From contig JASNGC010000002.1 in the NCBI GenBank assembly GCA_038659295.1, positions 372,001 through 436,000 of the forward strand: DNA of 64,000 nucleotides, read 5' to 3'. Numbering within the stretch: the stretch's first letter is position 1; every line of letters starts with the position of its first letter. Made by a program: the position numbers and the translations under genes. Shown here one piece after another: positions 56,510 to 64,000 of the stretch. Under the pieces are notes generated by a model, which worked only from the letters and a program-made list of their open reading frames with translations, made no database searches and was not told where the DNA came from. The stretch comes from Enterocytospora artemiae. Lineage: Eukaryota; Microsporidia.

Positions 56510-58717
56510 ATGATTCAAAAATTGTCTTTGGAAGATTCAAACCACTTAAAGTCTCAACAATACATCCACAACTCTTTTATAATCATTAAGGAGCTTGTGG
56601 AAAATGCAATAGATGCAAAATGTAGCTTGATAAAGATCAAAATAGCCGATGATTTTATACTGGTCGAGGATGACGGGCATGGAATAGATTTGAGGGATCA
56701 GTCTAACTTGGAATTGCTTGGTGAGCATGGATGTACATCCAAGGAAAACAGTGCCTATAATATTTTAATGCTTAATAAACAGTCCGCATTTACTTTTGGC
56801 TATAGAGGAAGAGCACTTGCATCAATAAGAGAAATGTGTGATTTAGAAGTGCTATCCTCAGTTGATAACCAGGGTGTCGGGATCTGTAAGCTTTTTTCTT
56901 CAGGAGCACTAACTTCCATGGCAAAGAATAAAGGGACCACTGTCAAAGTGTCAAACCTATTCCATAATTGTCCAATACGAAAGAAAATCAATGTTGCAAA
57001 GCGAAACAAATACCTTGTTGATACATTGAAATACTTAAATTCTATTCTATATGTTTACAATATAGAAATTATTCTAAAAACAGACTTTGGAAGAAAAAAG
57101 GAAGAGTATGCGCTTTTGGGAAATTCAAATTTGGCCAGTCTTCAATCCTTAGACACCAATAATAGCACCTGGAAAGCATTTCATCAAGGAGTCAAGACAT
57201 ATGCGATTAGCATTCATGGATCATATCATCTTGAAATTAATCATTACTTATTTGATTTTGTTCTATTTCCAGAATGCATTCAGGGTATACAGAATATCTT
57301 TGTTGATAGAAGACCAGTAACATGTAGTTTAAAGTCATTCATCAACAAGATATTCAAGAAATTCTATAAATACCCACCTACATTTGTCTTATTGATCAAG
57401 GATGATGCAGATATCAATATTTCGAATGATAAAATGTCTGCAATTATTAAAAACACAAAGATTATAGAGATGAAACTGTCTGAGAGGATTGAGATATATC
57501 TCAGCAATAATAGAATTGTAGATTGTAGTCCATTAGACGATAAGAGGGTTCACTCTTACAATGAAATGCATCCAGACATTGAAGTATATGGAGAAACTCC
57601 AGAGATCAATACAGTAAGAATGAATTCATCCTTAGAAAGCCCCCGCAAAAAATTGAACAGTATAAAAGTTACCAATTCGATTTTTGAATTAAGCCCCTCT
57701 ACTGAAGATGTCCATCGACCGGATAAAAAGGAAAATGTTCCAAATTTATCCTTTGTGTCTGGAGAATCATCAAAATATGTTACTCTTGAAGAGGAGACAC
57801 CCATAGCTGAAGGTGGTCGTATAATTGTTGAACCTGAGACGGTAAATACCTTTGAAACAAAATATGAAAAGTATCTTGATTTTAAGCCCGAATGTCCATC
57901 GTTTTCGTCTAAGAAATGTTACAATGGAGTTAAAGCATATCAGGAAACTGAATCTGCAAATACCCTCTATCAGGATAAGAATCCAGCCACACCACCCAGC
58001 ACCAACTCCACAGAAGTTTATGCTGCTGTTGAACAGACCAACCAGATTCCAAATCAAACAAATTGCAACATAAACATTACAAAAAATGATTTTCTGAAAT
58101 TTGAGATAATCGGCCAGTTCAACCATGGCTTTATATGCTGTGTTCTCAGGAAGGAGGAGGGTCAATTCCTGATTCTAGTGGACCAGCATGCTGCAGACGA
58201 AATTTACAATTTTGAAAAACTGAAAAGAACCTTTATTTTACAAAAGCAGCTGCTCATTGTGCCCCAGGATATTCATGTAACCAAAGTTGAGGAGTTACTA
58301 ATTGATAGATTCAGAAGTACTTTTGAAAAGAATGGTTTTGTTGTTGAAAAGGTGATGGAACCCCCAGGTAAAACGATACTAGATAACCCAGGAATAACCA
58401 CATCTGAATCATCAAAAGAATCTCCACTTAAATACAGATTAACAACAGTCCCTTTCTACAAAAATATCATGTTCAATATTGAAGACTTCCAAAACCTACT
58501 CAATAATATAAGTCTCGATACCAATTTCGACTACGGCCATACATGTGATAAGTTCCGGGATATTATGGCTTCAAAGGCCTGTAGAACAAGTGTTATGATA
58601 GGAAGCGTCCTGAAATATAATAAAATGAGGGAAATCGTAGACAATCTTTCATACCTAAATGTGCCATGGGAATGTCCACATGGAAGACCAACATTCACGA
58701 TTGTGTCTAAGTTATAA
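56510..58717 (+). CDS. PMS1: MutL homolog PMS1 (PMS2-type endonuclease subunit)
   Basis: 735 residues. GHKL ATPase: IIKELVENAIDAKCS (Bergerat Asn), VEDDGHGI, and FGYRGRALASI (usual GFRGEAL). The C-terminal half begins with IIGQFNHGFICCVL; the endonuclease motif D-Q-H-A-x-x-E-x-x-x-x-E is present as DQHAADEIYNFE near residue 557, with ACRTSVMIG and CPHGRPT near the end. The DQHA, ACR and CPHGRP elements identify the PMS2/yeast PMS1 subfamily, the nicking subunit of MutL-alpha with MLH1 in mismatch repair. All metal-site motifs are kept. The usual GFRGEAL Glu is Arg here, a small oddity. Confidence 0.93.
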   Translation: MIQKLSLEDSNHLKSQQYIHNSFIIIKELVENAIDAKCSLIKIKIADDFILVEDDGHGIDLRDQSNLELLGEHGCTSKENSAYNILMLNKQSAFTFGYRGRALASIREMCDLEVLSSVDNQGVGICKLFSSGALTSMAKNKGTTVKVSNLFHNCPIRKKINVAKRNKYLVDTLKYLNSILYVYNIEIILKTDFGRKKEEYALLGNSNLASLQSLDTNNSTWKAFHQGVKTYAISIHGSYHLEINHYLFDFVLFPECIQGIQNIFVDRRPVTCSLKSFINKIFKKFYKYPPTFVLLIKDDADINISNDKMSAIIKNTKIIEMKLSERIEIYLSNNRIVDCSPLDDKRVHSYNEMHPDIEVYGETPEINTVRMNSSLESPRKKLNSIKVTNSIFELSPSTEDVHRPDKKENVPNLSFVSGESSKYVTLEEETPIAEGGRIIVEPETVNTFETKYEKYLDFKPECPSFSSKKCYNGVKAYQETESANTLYQDKNPATPPSTNSTEVYAAVEQTNQIPNQTNCNINITKNDFLKFEIIGQFNHGFICCVLRKEEGQFLILVDQHAADEIYNFEKLKRTFILQKQLLIVPQDIHVTKVEELLIDRFRSTFEKNGFVVEKVMEPPGKTILDNPGITTSESSKESPLKYRLTTVPFYKNIMFNIEDFQNLLNNISLDTNFDYGHTCDKFRDIMASKACRTSVMIGSVLKYNKMREIVDNLSYLNVPWECPHGRPTFTIVSKL

Positions 58718-58876
58718 GCACTGTACAATCTCACCAGCTGGCTATTTTAATTTCTAGATCGTAGCTCTGCTTATTGCAGTGGCAAGTAAATAAAAACATT
58801 ATATAAAATTTTATTTATTAAAAATTCTAAGCAAAGCAGGGATATACCACAGCTTTATCTTGTCATTTATTTTTAT

Positions 58877-60133
58877 TTATTGATTGCCGATAACTGTTTT
58901 CAGTGAATCGAGGGTGAACAACTTTGGAACTTCTCCAATGGATGAGTGAAGGTTGTTCATTCTCTCCAAATCATCAGCATTTGATATCAGATCGATTACA
59001 AACCCCGTTCTGTTGAATCTGCCAGATCTACCAATTCTATGAATATAGGTTTCTGTTGCATTTTCAAAATGATCACTAGGCAGATCAAAATTTATGATAA
59101 GGTTGACCTGAGGAATATCAATCCCTCTGGAAAACACATCAGTTGAAACCAGCACTTTTGTCTGGGCACTGGAAAATTTCTCAAATATAGTATCCCTGTT
59201 TTCGATTGGGATATCCCCATGAATGACAGATACTTTGAACCCGTCATTCTCTAAACTAGACCCGACAACCTCCGCCATCTTCTTAGAATTTACAAATATT
59301 ATGGATTGGGCAACAGTAATCAATTCAAACAAAGATATGATTGTTTCAATCTTCTTTTTTCTTTCAACTTCCATAAAGTACAGCTTTATGTTATTAGCCT
59401 TTTTATTCTCTGCAAAAAAATACTCCCCCTCATTAGCAATCTTACGAACAGCATTTTGACTTACCTCTGAATATGTAGCTGAAAAGAATATCTTTTGAAC
59501 ACCCTTTAATATATTTAGCAACTTGAGTGTCTGAGCACCAAATGCCCTACTTGCAATCATATGGTCGGCTTCGTCCAAAATTATCATATTAACATTTTCG
59601 ATTTTAATCACCTTATTGTTGATAAGAGTCAAGATCTTGCCTGGACACCCAATCACAATTTCCTCACTTATTGTTTCTTCTGAAAATTCACGTACTGCCA
59701 TAGAGACCCTAACGTTTATTTGGGTTGCAAGAGACAAAACTACATTTCCCACCTGGGAATTTAGTTCTCTTGTTGGAGTGATAATAATGACTTGTGTTCC
59801 TTCTCCTGGGGTGACCTTCGAAAGAATCCCTGTGGTGAATCCTAAAGTTTTGCCGGTGCCCGACTTGCTATGGAATGCACAGTTTTTGCCGCTCAAAATC
59901 ACAGGTATGGATTCCTGCTGAATTAATGATGGTTTGTTTATTCCCATCTTATAAAGTGCTGATACTAACTCTGGCTTTATACCCATTTCTTCAAATGTGT
60001 TTGAGGAAATCAACTCTGCACCAAGCTTACTGTTCTCTTCGTTGTCACCCATCTGCATTTTCGTAGTGTCGTTGTTTAGGGATTCATAGAACTCCTGCGC
60101 AACTTGAATTACAGTCTGAGTAGTATTTTCCAT
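58877..60133 (-). CDS. DBP5: DEAD-box mRNA export helicase DBP5/DDX19
   Basis: 418 residues from the ATG at 60133, with GCCCCAATTTT before it; the upstream frame is not conserved. The Q-motif region reads FEEMGIKPELVSALYKMGINKPSLIQ. SGTGKT is at 91-96, PTREL follows, then DEAD near 197 (IILDEADHM), SAT, and STDVFSRGIDIPQVNLIINFDLP with HRIGRSGR. The FEEMGIKPELVSALYKMG and ...DLPSDHFENATETYIHRIGR order fits DBP5 rather than eIF4A. DBP5 remodels mRNPs on the cytoplasmic face of the nuclear pore with GLE1. Nearly standard length. Confidence 0.9.
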   Translation of the reverse strand: MENTTQTVIQVAQEFYESLNNDTTKMQMGDNEENSKLGAELISSNTFEEMGIKPELVSALYKMGINKPSLIQQESIPVILSGKNCAFHSKSGTGKTLGFTTGILSKVTPGEGTQVIIITPTRELNSQVGNVVLSLATQINVRVSMAVREFSEETISEEIVIGCPGKILTLINNKVIKIENVNMIILDEADHMIASRAFGAQTLKLLNILKGVQKIFFSATYSEVSQNAVRKIANEGEYFFAENKKANNIKLYFMEVERKKKIETIISLFELITVAQSIIFVNSKKMAEVVGSSLENDGFKVSVIHGDIPIENRDTIFEKFSSAQTKVLVSTDVFSRGIDIPQVNLIINFDLPSDHFENATETYIHRIGRSGRFNRTGFVIDLISNADDLERMNNLHSSIGEVPKLFTLDSLKTVIGNQ

Positions 60134-60224
60134 AAAATTGGGGCAAAATATATCCATAAAAATAAGCATCAGACTTGCGGCGGAAGAAACTAGTTAAAAA
60201 TAAGTCACGAAAAGGTTGACTGAT

Positions 60225-61292
60225 TTATTTAGACTCAAATTTGGATATACTTTGCTCTAGTTTAGACAGCAGAACAGGCTCTGACGCTCTTCTGGAAACA
60301 TCCAATATGCTCAAAGCATATTGGATGTTTTTTTCTACTGCTATGCGACTTAACATCTCGATGCACTCTAAATCAGCAGTAATACTATTCGACTCAATAA
60401 AATTAGTTAGGATATCTACACAATCTTTTTCAGACGGCTTATCCACAGGGATTGTGAAGAGTTTTGTCGATGGAAGGAAAGTACTGGAATGGAGGATTAT
60501 TGAGTTGGAATCTAGAAATTTTAGATGTGATTTTGAATACTCAAAAATTGCATGTACCTGTTTCTCACTCAACAGATATCCATTCTCCATAACTATGGGT
60601 ATTTTCTTGATAGTTACCTTTTTTTCCTTGATCCAGCGAATAAGTTTACTATTGACCTCGTTCTGAATATCGTCATCAACATATAGGTTTGACATGATAT
60701 AATTCACGCCGTCTTCTTTAAAATTGATGATATCTATCTCATCAAGAGTCAGATTTGTCGTGGTTGATTCTATTTTTATACATTCACCATTGGGAATCTG
60801 CACCAAGTCCATGGAACTAATATTGCTGTTGTCAATACCTAATGCTCTTCCGATTCTTTTTACAAACCCATATTCCTTATAAATCTTTACAACATCCCCA
60901 ACAGATACCCTCTCCTTGAGCAACTCCTCATGAATTTTGGGTCCAATTTCAAAACGTGATTCCATATCTGTAGTCTTAAGTTGTATATGGCCTCCGCCAA
61001 TCTGTGTGATTTGTCCCTCGACAATCTTGAAATTTTCCAAGCATTTGACTACTATAGACCTCCTTAGTAGTTTTTTTAACTTCTTCATACATATTTCCCT
61101 ATCCTGAAATAACTCATCAGCGCTTATTTTAAGACATTCCGACTTTTCCAATTGTTTGATTATTAAATCTGAGTTATAATTTTGCCCAGTAATGATGACA
61201 TTCTCATTGTTGATGATTATCCGATTGATCACATCCATAACCTCTTTAATATATTCACCCACTATTGTTGTCCTATTTTCTTCAAAAAGCAT
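60225..61292 (-). CDS. RuvB-like 2 (RVB2)-type protein without Walker A and B motifs
   Basis: 355 residues from the ATG at 61292, preceded by ACCCAAA. It aligns with RVB2 along its whole length: IVEGQITQIGGGHIQLKTTDME and the DVVKIYKEYGFVKRIGRA segment (domain II, with a shortened insert), PNGECIKI, LTLDEIDIIN, then EVNSKLIRWIKEKK and PSEKDCVDIL...ALSILDVSRR. The P-loop GQPGTGKT is GQNYNSDL (36-43). The Walker B FIDEVHML position reads VMENGYLL (about 234-241). Arginine-finger and sensor 1 positions are also changed. So it cannot bind or hydrolyse ATP in the usual way. RVB proteins serve INO80, SWR1 and R2TP. Confidence 0.85.
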   Translation of the reverse strand: MLFEENRTTIVGEYIKEVMDVINRIIINNENVIITGQNYNSDLIIKQLEKSECLKISADELFQDREICMKKLKKLLRRSIVVKCLENFKIVEGQITQIGGGHIQLKTTDMESRFEIGPKIHEELLKERVSVGDVVKIYKEYGFVKRIGRALGIDNSNISSMDLVQIPNGECIKIESTTTNLTLDEIDIINFKEDGVNYIMSNLYVDDDIQNEVNSKLIRWIKEKKVTIKKIPIVMENGYLLSEKQVHAIFEYSKSHLKFLDSNSIILHSSTFLPSTKLFTIPVDKPSEKDCVDILTNFIESNSITADLECIEMLSRIAVEKNIQYALSILDVSRRASEPVLLSKLEQSISKFESK

Positions 61293-61705
61293 GTTTGGGT
61301 AGCAAAAATTTAGCAATTTATTTGAAATTAACCAACATAAAGCAAAAACAGGTAAATTCAAATTCAGATGTGGGGATACGTTTACAGAATAAAGACTTAT
61401 ACCATACGGGATTTATTATTGCTCGGTAATAAATCTAGTATTTCATCTACCTTTTGATATTAATATAATTGATCAGTGTCCTATGATATTCTATTGCATA
61501 ACCAGAATTTTTCTGCAAAAAAATCCAATATTGTCCTCTAATACCATTAACTAAAGTACCAACCAACAGTATCTTCTCCCACCACCCGAAAGCACTTCAT
61601 AACCTCATGAAATGATCATTAAGATTTCAGACAAATTTCAAGATCATCTTTTACAAACGATACACATAACTGACTACTTGTTATAGGCTTTTTCAAATGT
61701 ATTTA
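61293..61705. other. intergenic gap with an interrupted short frame
   Basis: Spacer of 413 bases between two same-strand genes, longer than typical here. It contains the coding-like short frame at 61447-61600 listed separately; the ACCC block of the RVB-like gene lies at its left end. Nothing else recognised. Confidence 0.3.
61447..61600 (-). pseudogene. possible small interrupted gene
   Basis: A reverse-strand ATG at 61600 opens a frame of 17 codons, ending at a TAA. The frame one base later is open from 61596 to a TAG at 61447, with about 33 of 49 codons starting with a purine. Removing one T from the TTT near 61555 would join them to about 50 residues, ending in a segment with YAIEYHRTLINYINIKR. 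No family recognised; chance is possible. Confidence 0.2.
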
Positions 61706-62551
61706 TTATTTTTTCAGTTTAAATAATTTTTCATTACTTTTACTATCATTCTCGAAAGTACACTTCCCGTGGATAAATTCTCTGATGAGATTTTTTTCAT
61801 ATTCATCCAGTTTGAAGTCTTGTTTTATACATTTTAGCAAGTCTTTGATGGATAGTTTTTTGCCTTTCAATACTCTAACTAAATCAGACTCCATAAGTGT
61901 ATGCTGAGTCTTCTTAACAGCCTCCTCCATTAAGCTATGTGCTTCCGGCTCTCTGACAGGCCTTCCTTCGTTAATTTCTCTTTCCTCAATCAAGTTTTGA
62001 AGACTTGAACCACTCTTAGACAGGGATTTTTGTTTTTTCTCCTTAACAACAATCTCTTCTCCGTCATCGTCATCAAATTCCGCAGCATAATCTATTTCGT
62101 CTTCACTCACCGATTCTTCACTCTCAGGATTATCTGTTAGTCGTGCTTCAAGCTGCTCAATCTTCTTCTGGAAAGATTCTGATTTGGAAGAAGAAATAGC
62201 TTTTACAAAACCGTACCATTTATCAATTGGGATTACCTGAATTTCATTGTTTAACGGAATAAATGCAAAATACATACTGTTATCCGAAACCTCCTGCAGC
62301 TTCCCCCTAAATATTCTTTGTCCTGAGTCTGTTACTATGTATGGATTCTGTTCTATTTCCTTTAGATTTACATACTTTTCATCCTCGTAATCAATAACTT
62401 CGCTCTTGGCCTTGCCAAATACTGCAGACTCTTCATCTACAGGACATTCCTCTCTATGGATTGTAACTGGCTCCTCAAGTTCGCCCATGTCAAGACTGTT
62501 AAAAAGAACCAAAGACCGTCCATTTTGCATTTTTAGTTTGAACTTAGTCAT
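61706..62551 (-). CDS. TFG1: TFIIF alpha subunit (RAP74/TFG1)
   Basis: 281 residues; the ATG at 62551 follows CAGCCCTGGA. The dimerisation domain ends with YIVTDSGQRIFRGKLQEVSDNSMYFAFIPL and IDKWYGF, matching the K-x-G-x-R-x-(Y/F)-x-G and W-Y-x-F landmarks of RAP74. An acidic stretch EIDYAAEFDDDDGEE (about 152-166) follows, then a linker and a C-terminal winged-helix-like region (LKGKKLSIKDLLKCIKQDF) that in other organisms binds FCP1. TFIIF stabilises RNA polymerase II initiation complexes. Much shorter than yeast TFG1 (735). Confidence 0.82.
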   Translation of the reverse strand: MTKFKLKMQNGRSLVLFNSLDMGELEEPVTIHREECPVDEESAVFGKAKSEVIDYEDEKYVNLKEIEQNPYIVTDSGQRIFRGKLQEVSDNSMYFAFIPLNNEIQVIPIDKWYGFVKAISSSKSESFQKKIEQLEARLTDNPESEESVSEDEIDYAAEFDDDDGEEIVVKEKKQKSLSKSGSSLQNLIEEREINEGRPVREPEAHSLMEEAVKKTQHTLMESDLVRVLKGKKLSIKDLLKCIKQDFKLDEYEKNLIREFIHGKCTFENDSKSNEKLFKLKK

Positions 62552-62723
62552 TCCAGGGCTGAATTTTGGAAATTTATTCAGTCTTTTAGCATCCGAATGG
62601 CAAAAAGATAATAAGAGCTTATCTCAACACCGAAATAATGTTGTTTAAAATAAAATTGATGCTGGGTACGAATAATTGTCTCTAATCTGGTTGTATGTTC
62701 GTTATTTTATTTAATAACATCGT

Positions 62724-63503
62724 TTATTTTGTATCTGCCATCTTCAATTCTTCCCTAACTGTTTTAATAAACTTATTAAAGCATTTTCCTTCGGTCAATA
62801 AAGTATTGTATCTCTCCAGATTAATCTTGGGCTCGACCTCTGTAATGGGCTCACTTTTACCAAAATCAATTGTAATGTAGCAGGGCTTATTCATGGAAAA
62901 GTTAATCCTTATACAATTTGCCTTTAGCTTTACAATATCGATTCCCATATACTTTTTATAATTCTCATTCAGTAGAATCTGCTCATTATTCATTTTCTCG
63001 TTTTTCTTGATTAGAGCCGACAACTTCTCATCCAATCTCATGAGCATGTCCTCCTTTTCCGATAATACACTGCGCAAGTATGAATTCGATCTCTCCACCT
63101 CCCTTTCATGTATCTTATACTTTTCATTTTCGAACTCAAACTCCTTTATCTGTTGGCTTTCCACACAGAGCTTCTTTTGAAGCTGCTCTTTCATGCTCAT
63201 CAAATCGGCCTGTCTTTGTTTCAATGTGTCCAATTTGGTTGTTATGCACAGATTTTCTTCCAATTTTTCCTTTTTGGATTTCTCTTTCCTGAACTTAACA
63301 GAATTTATCTCGCCTTTCAGTTTTTGGATTTTTCTGTTCAATCTACTGCCTATCTCATTAATTAACTTTCTAATGTCGTTGGCAAAAGAATTGGAAACAT
63401 TTCCATATGTTGTTGAAATACTTGAAGCAACACTTACATCATCTTCCAAGGGAGAAACTGACTCGACTTTACTATCGGACAATTCTTTATGTTTTTTTGC
63501 CAT
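62724..63503 (-). CDS. SPC25: SPC25-like NDC80-complex kinetochore protein
   Basis: 259 residues; the ATG at 63503 follows GTTTAGCCTAAA. Residues 40-180 are one long coiled coil. The last 75 residues form a small globular domain beginning KKYMGIDIV (usual K-Y-L-G-L-x-I), then CIRINFSMN, YITIDFG, and YNTLLTEGKCFNKFIKTVREEL (usual F-x-x-F-L-x-x-x-R-x-x-F). This matches the SPC25 C-terminal head, which with SPC24 docks onto CENP-T or MIS12. With the ASK1-like gene, a second kinetochore protein in the window. Confidence 0.8.
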   Translation of the reverse strand: MAKKHKELSDSKVESVSPLEDDVSVASSISTTYGNVSNSFANDIRKLINEIGSRLNRKIQKLKGEINSVKFRKEKSKKEKLEENLCITTKLDTLKQRQADLMSMKEQLQKKLCVESQQIKEFEFENEKYKIHEREVERSNSYLRSVLSEKEDMLMRLDEKLSALIKKNEKMNNEQILLNENYKKYMGIDIVKLKANCIRINFSMNKPCYITIDFGKSEPITEVEPKINLERYNTLLTEGKCFNKFIKTVREELKMADTK

Positions 63504-63917
63504 TTTAGGCTAAACTTCGGAGAAATATTATAAACAAGAGTAGATATAAAGAATAAAGCACTAAATACAGAATCAGTAAGTGTGCAGCATTCAGTACTTA
63601 CCAGCAACAAATTGCTATAGTCAAACCCTTATCTGTTCCATGTCGATCAACTTCATTTTATGTGTCATAACTAACTATAATAGCTATCTAATCCATGATT
63701 TATTTCTGCAGCAACTACTTACTTATAGCATATGAATAAGATTATTTGTTGGTTTATTAACATAGCCAAACTACCTCACTACCTATTTAGAAAGACTTTT
63801 CATTTATTCATCCTATTAATTTAAGTGATCCATATATCATTACCAAATTCGTGGACACCTTAACCAACTATGGTCATACAACACCAGAGTTTTGGTATTT
63901 TTAAATATTATGTTCGT
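63504..63917. other. intergenic region at right side, no supported gene
   Basis: AT-rich stretch upstream of SPC25. I see the repeat CACTACCT/TACCTCACTACCTA near 63770-63790, some in-frame ATGs with short frames, and no RNA gene. Confidence 0.3.
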
Positions 63918-64000
63918 CTAACAATTAACTTTCTGATTCCTTCCTTCTGTGGAGTCCACCTCCACTTTTTCAATGCACCCTGTACATTTTGTAATTTCAG
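63918..64000 (-). CDS. C-terminal end of an unidentified gene at the window edge
   Basis: One reverse-strand frame stays open from the right edge to a TAG at 63918, coding 26 residues with a CTGC (CxxC) pair and an acidic region. About 20 of 26 codons start with a purine. Another frame is open to a TAA at 63908. I cannot choose firmly or name a product from so short a piece. Confidence 0.3.
   Translation of the reverse strand, partial: EITKCTGCIEKVEVDSTEGRNQKVNC

Noticed and set aside
1..64000. CRISPR arrays, insertion sequences, rRNA genes, bacterial operons
   Set aside because: No direct-repeat arrays, transposase genes with terminal repeats or rRNA-like sequence were seen.

Overview
The window looks like part of the nuclear genome of a microsporidian. 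Every recognisable protein is eukaryotic. I see no introns, intergenic gaps are mostly 100-400 bases, proteins are short and strongly diverged, and there is a chitin-deacetylase-like wall protein, a reduced Tim17/22 translocase and cytosolic and mitosomal Fe-S factors. About twenty genes carry a C-rich block (AGCCCC, ACCC and similar) just upstream of the ATG, which matches the CCC-like start signal known from Microsporidia. I used that block to choose starts; several open frames extend further 5' only through TTG or an earlier ATG. I cannot name the species.

Layout. 0-13 kb: a PHO80-like cyclin (cut by the left edge), a ZW10/Dsl1-like tether, a deacetylase-like wall protein, CTP synthase, pescadillo/NOP7, a PHD-finger NTO1-like protein, TFIIE-alpha, a Tim17/22-type protein, a pseudouridine synthase and an ASK1-like kinetochore protein. 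13-26 kb: a BRE2/ASH2-like SPRY protein, NBP35, phospholipase D, UTP15, APC3/CDC27 and a NEO1-type lipid flippase. 26-40 kb: a large helical protein of unknown function, GNA1, an adaptin, exocyst SEC8, an ORMDL protein, an RRP6-like protein that has lost its catalytic residues, CTF18, an Smr protein, a coiled-coil protein and tRNA-Arg(TCT). 40-53 kb: isoleucyl-tRNA synthetase, tRNA-Ser(GCT), EFL1, a membrane RING protein, a PDCD5-like protein and NOT1. 52-64 kb: a frame-broken ferredoxin-NADP reductase (ARH1), V-ATPase subunit A, PMS1/MutL, DBP5, a RuvB-like protein without Walker motifs, TFIIF-alpha, SPC25 and a fragment at the right edge.

The genes are housekeeping genes rather than one operon-like system. 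Themes are transcription and chromatin (TFIIE, TFIIF, NTO1, BRE2, RVB-like, NOT1), ribosome assembly (NOP7, UTP15, EFL1, RRP6-like), vesicle tethering and membrane lipid control (ZW10-like, SEC8, adaptin, flippase, PLD, ORMDL), chromosome segregation and repair (ASK1-like, SPC25, APC3, CTF18, PMS1) and Fe-S assembly (NBP35, ARH1). The most unusual items are the RuvB-like pseudo-ATPase, the RRP6-like pseudo-nuclease, the interrupted ARH1, and several longer gaps that hold coding-like but interrupted short frames, which may be relics of decayed small genes.
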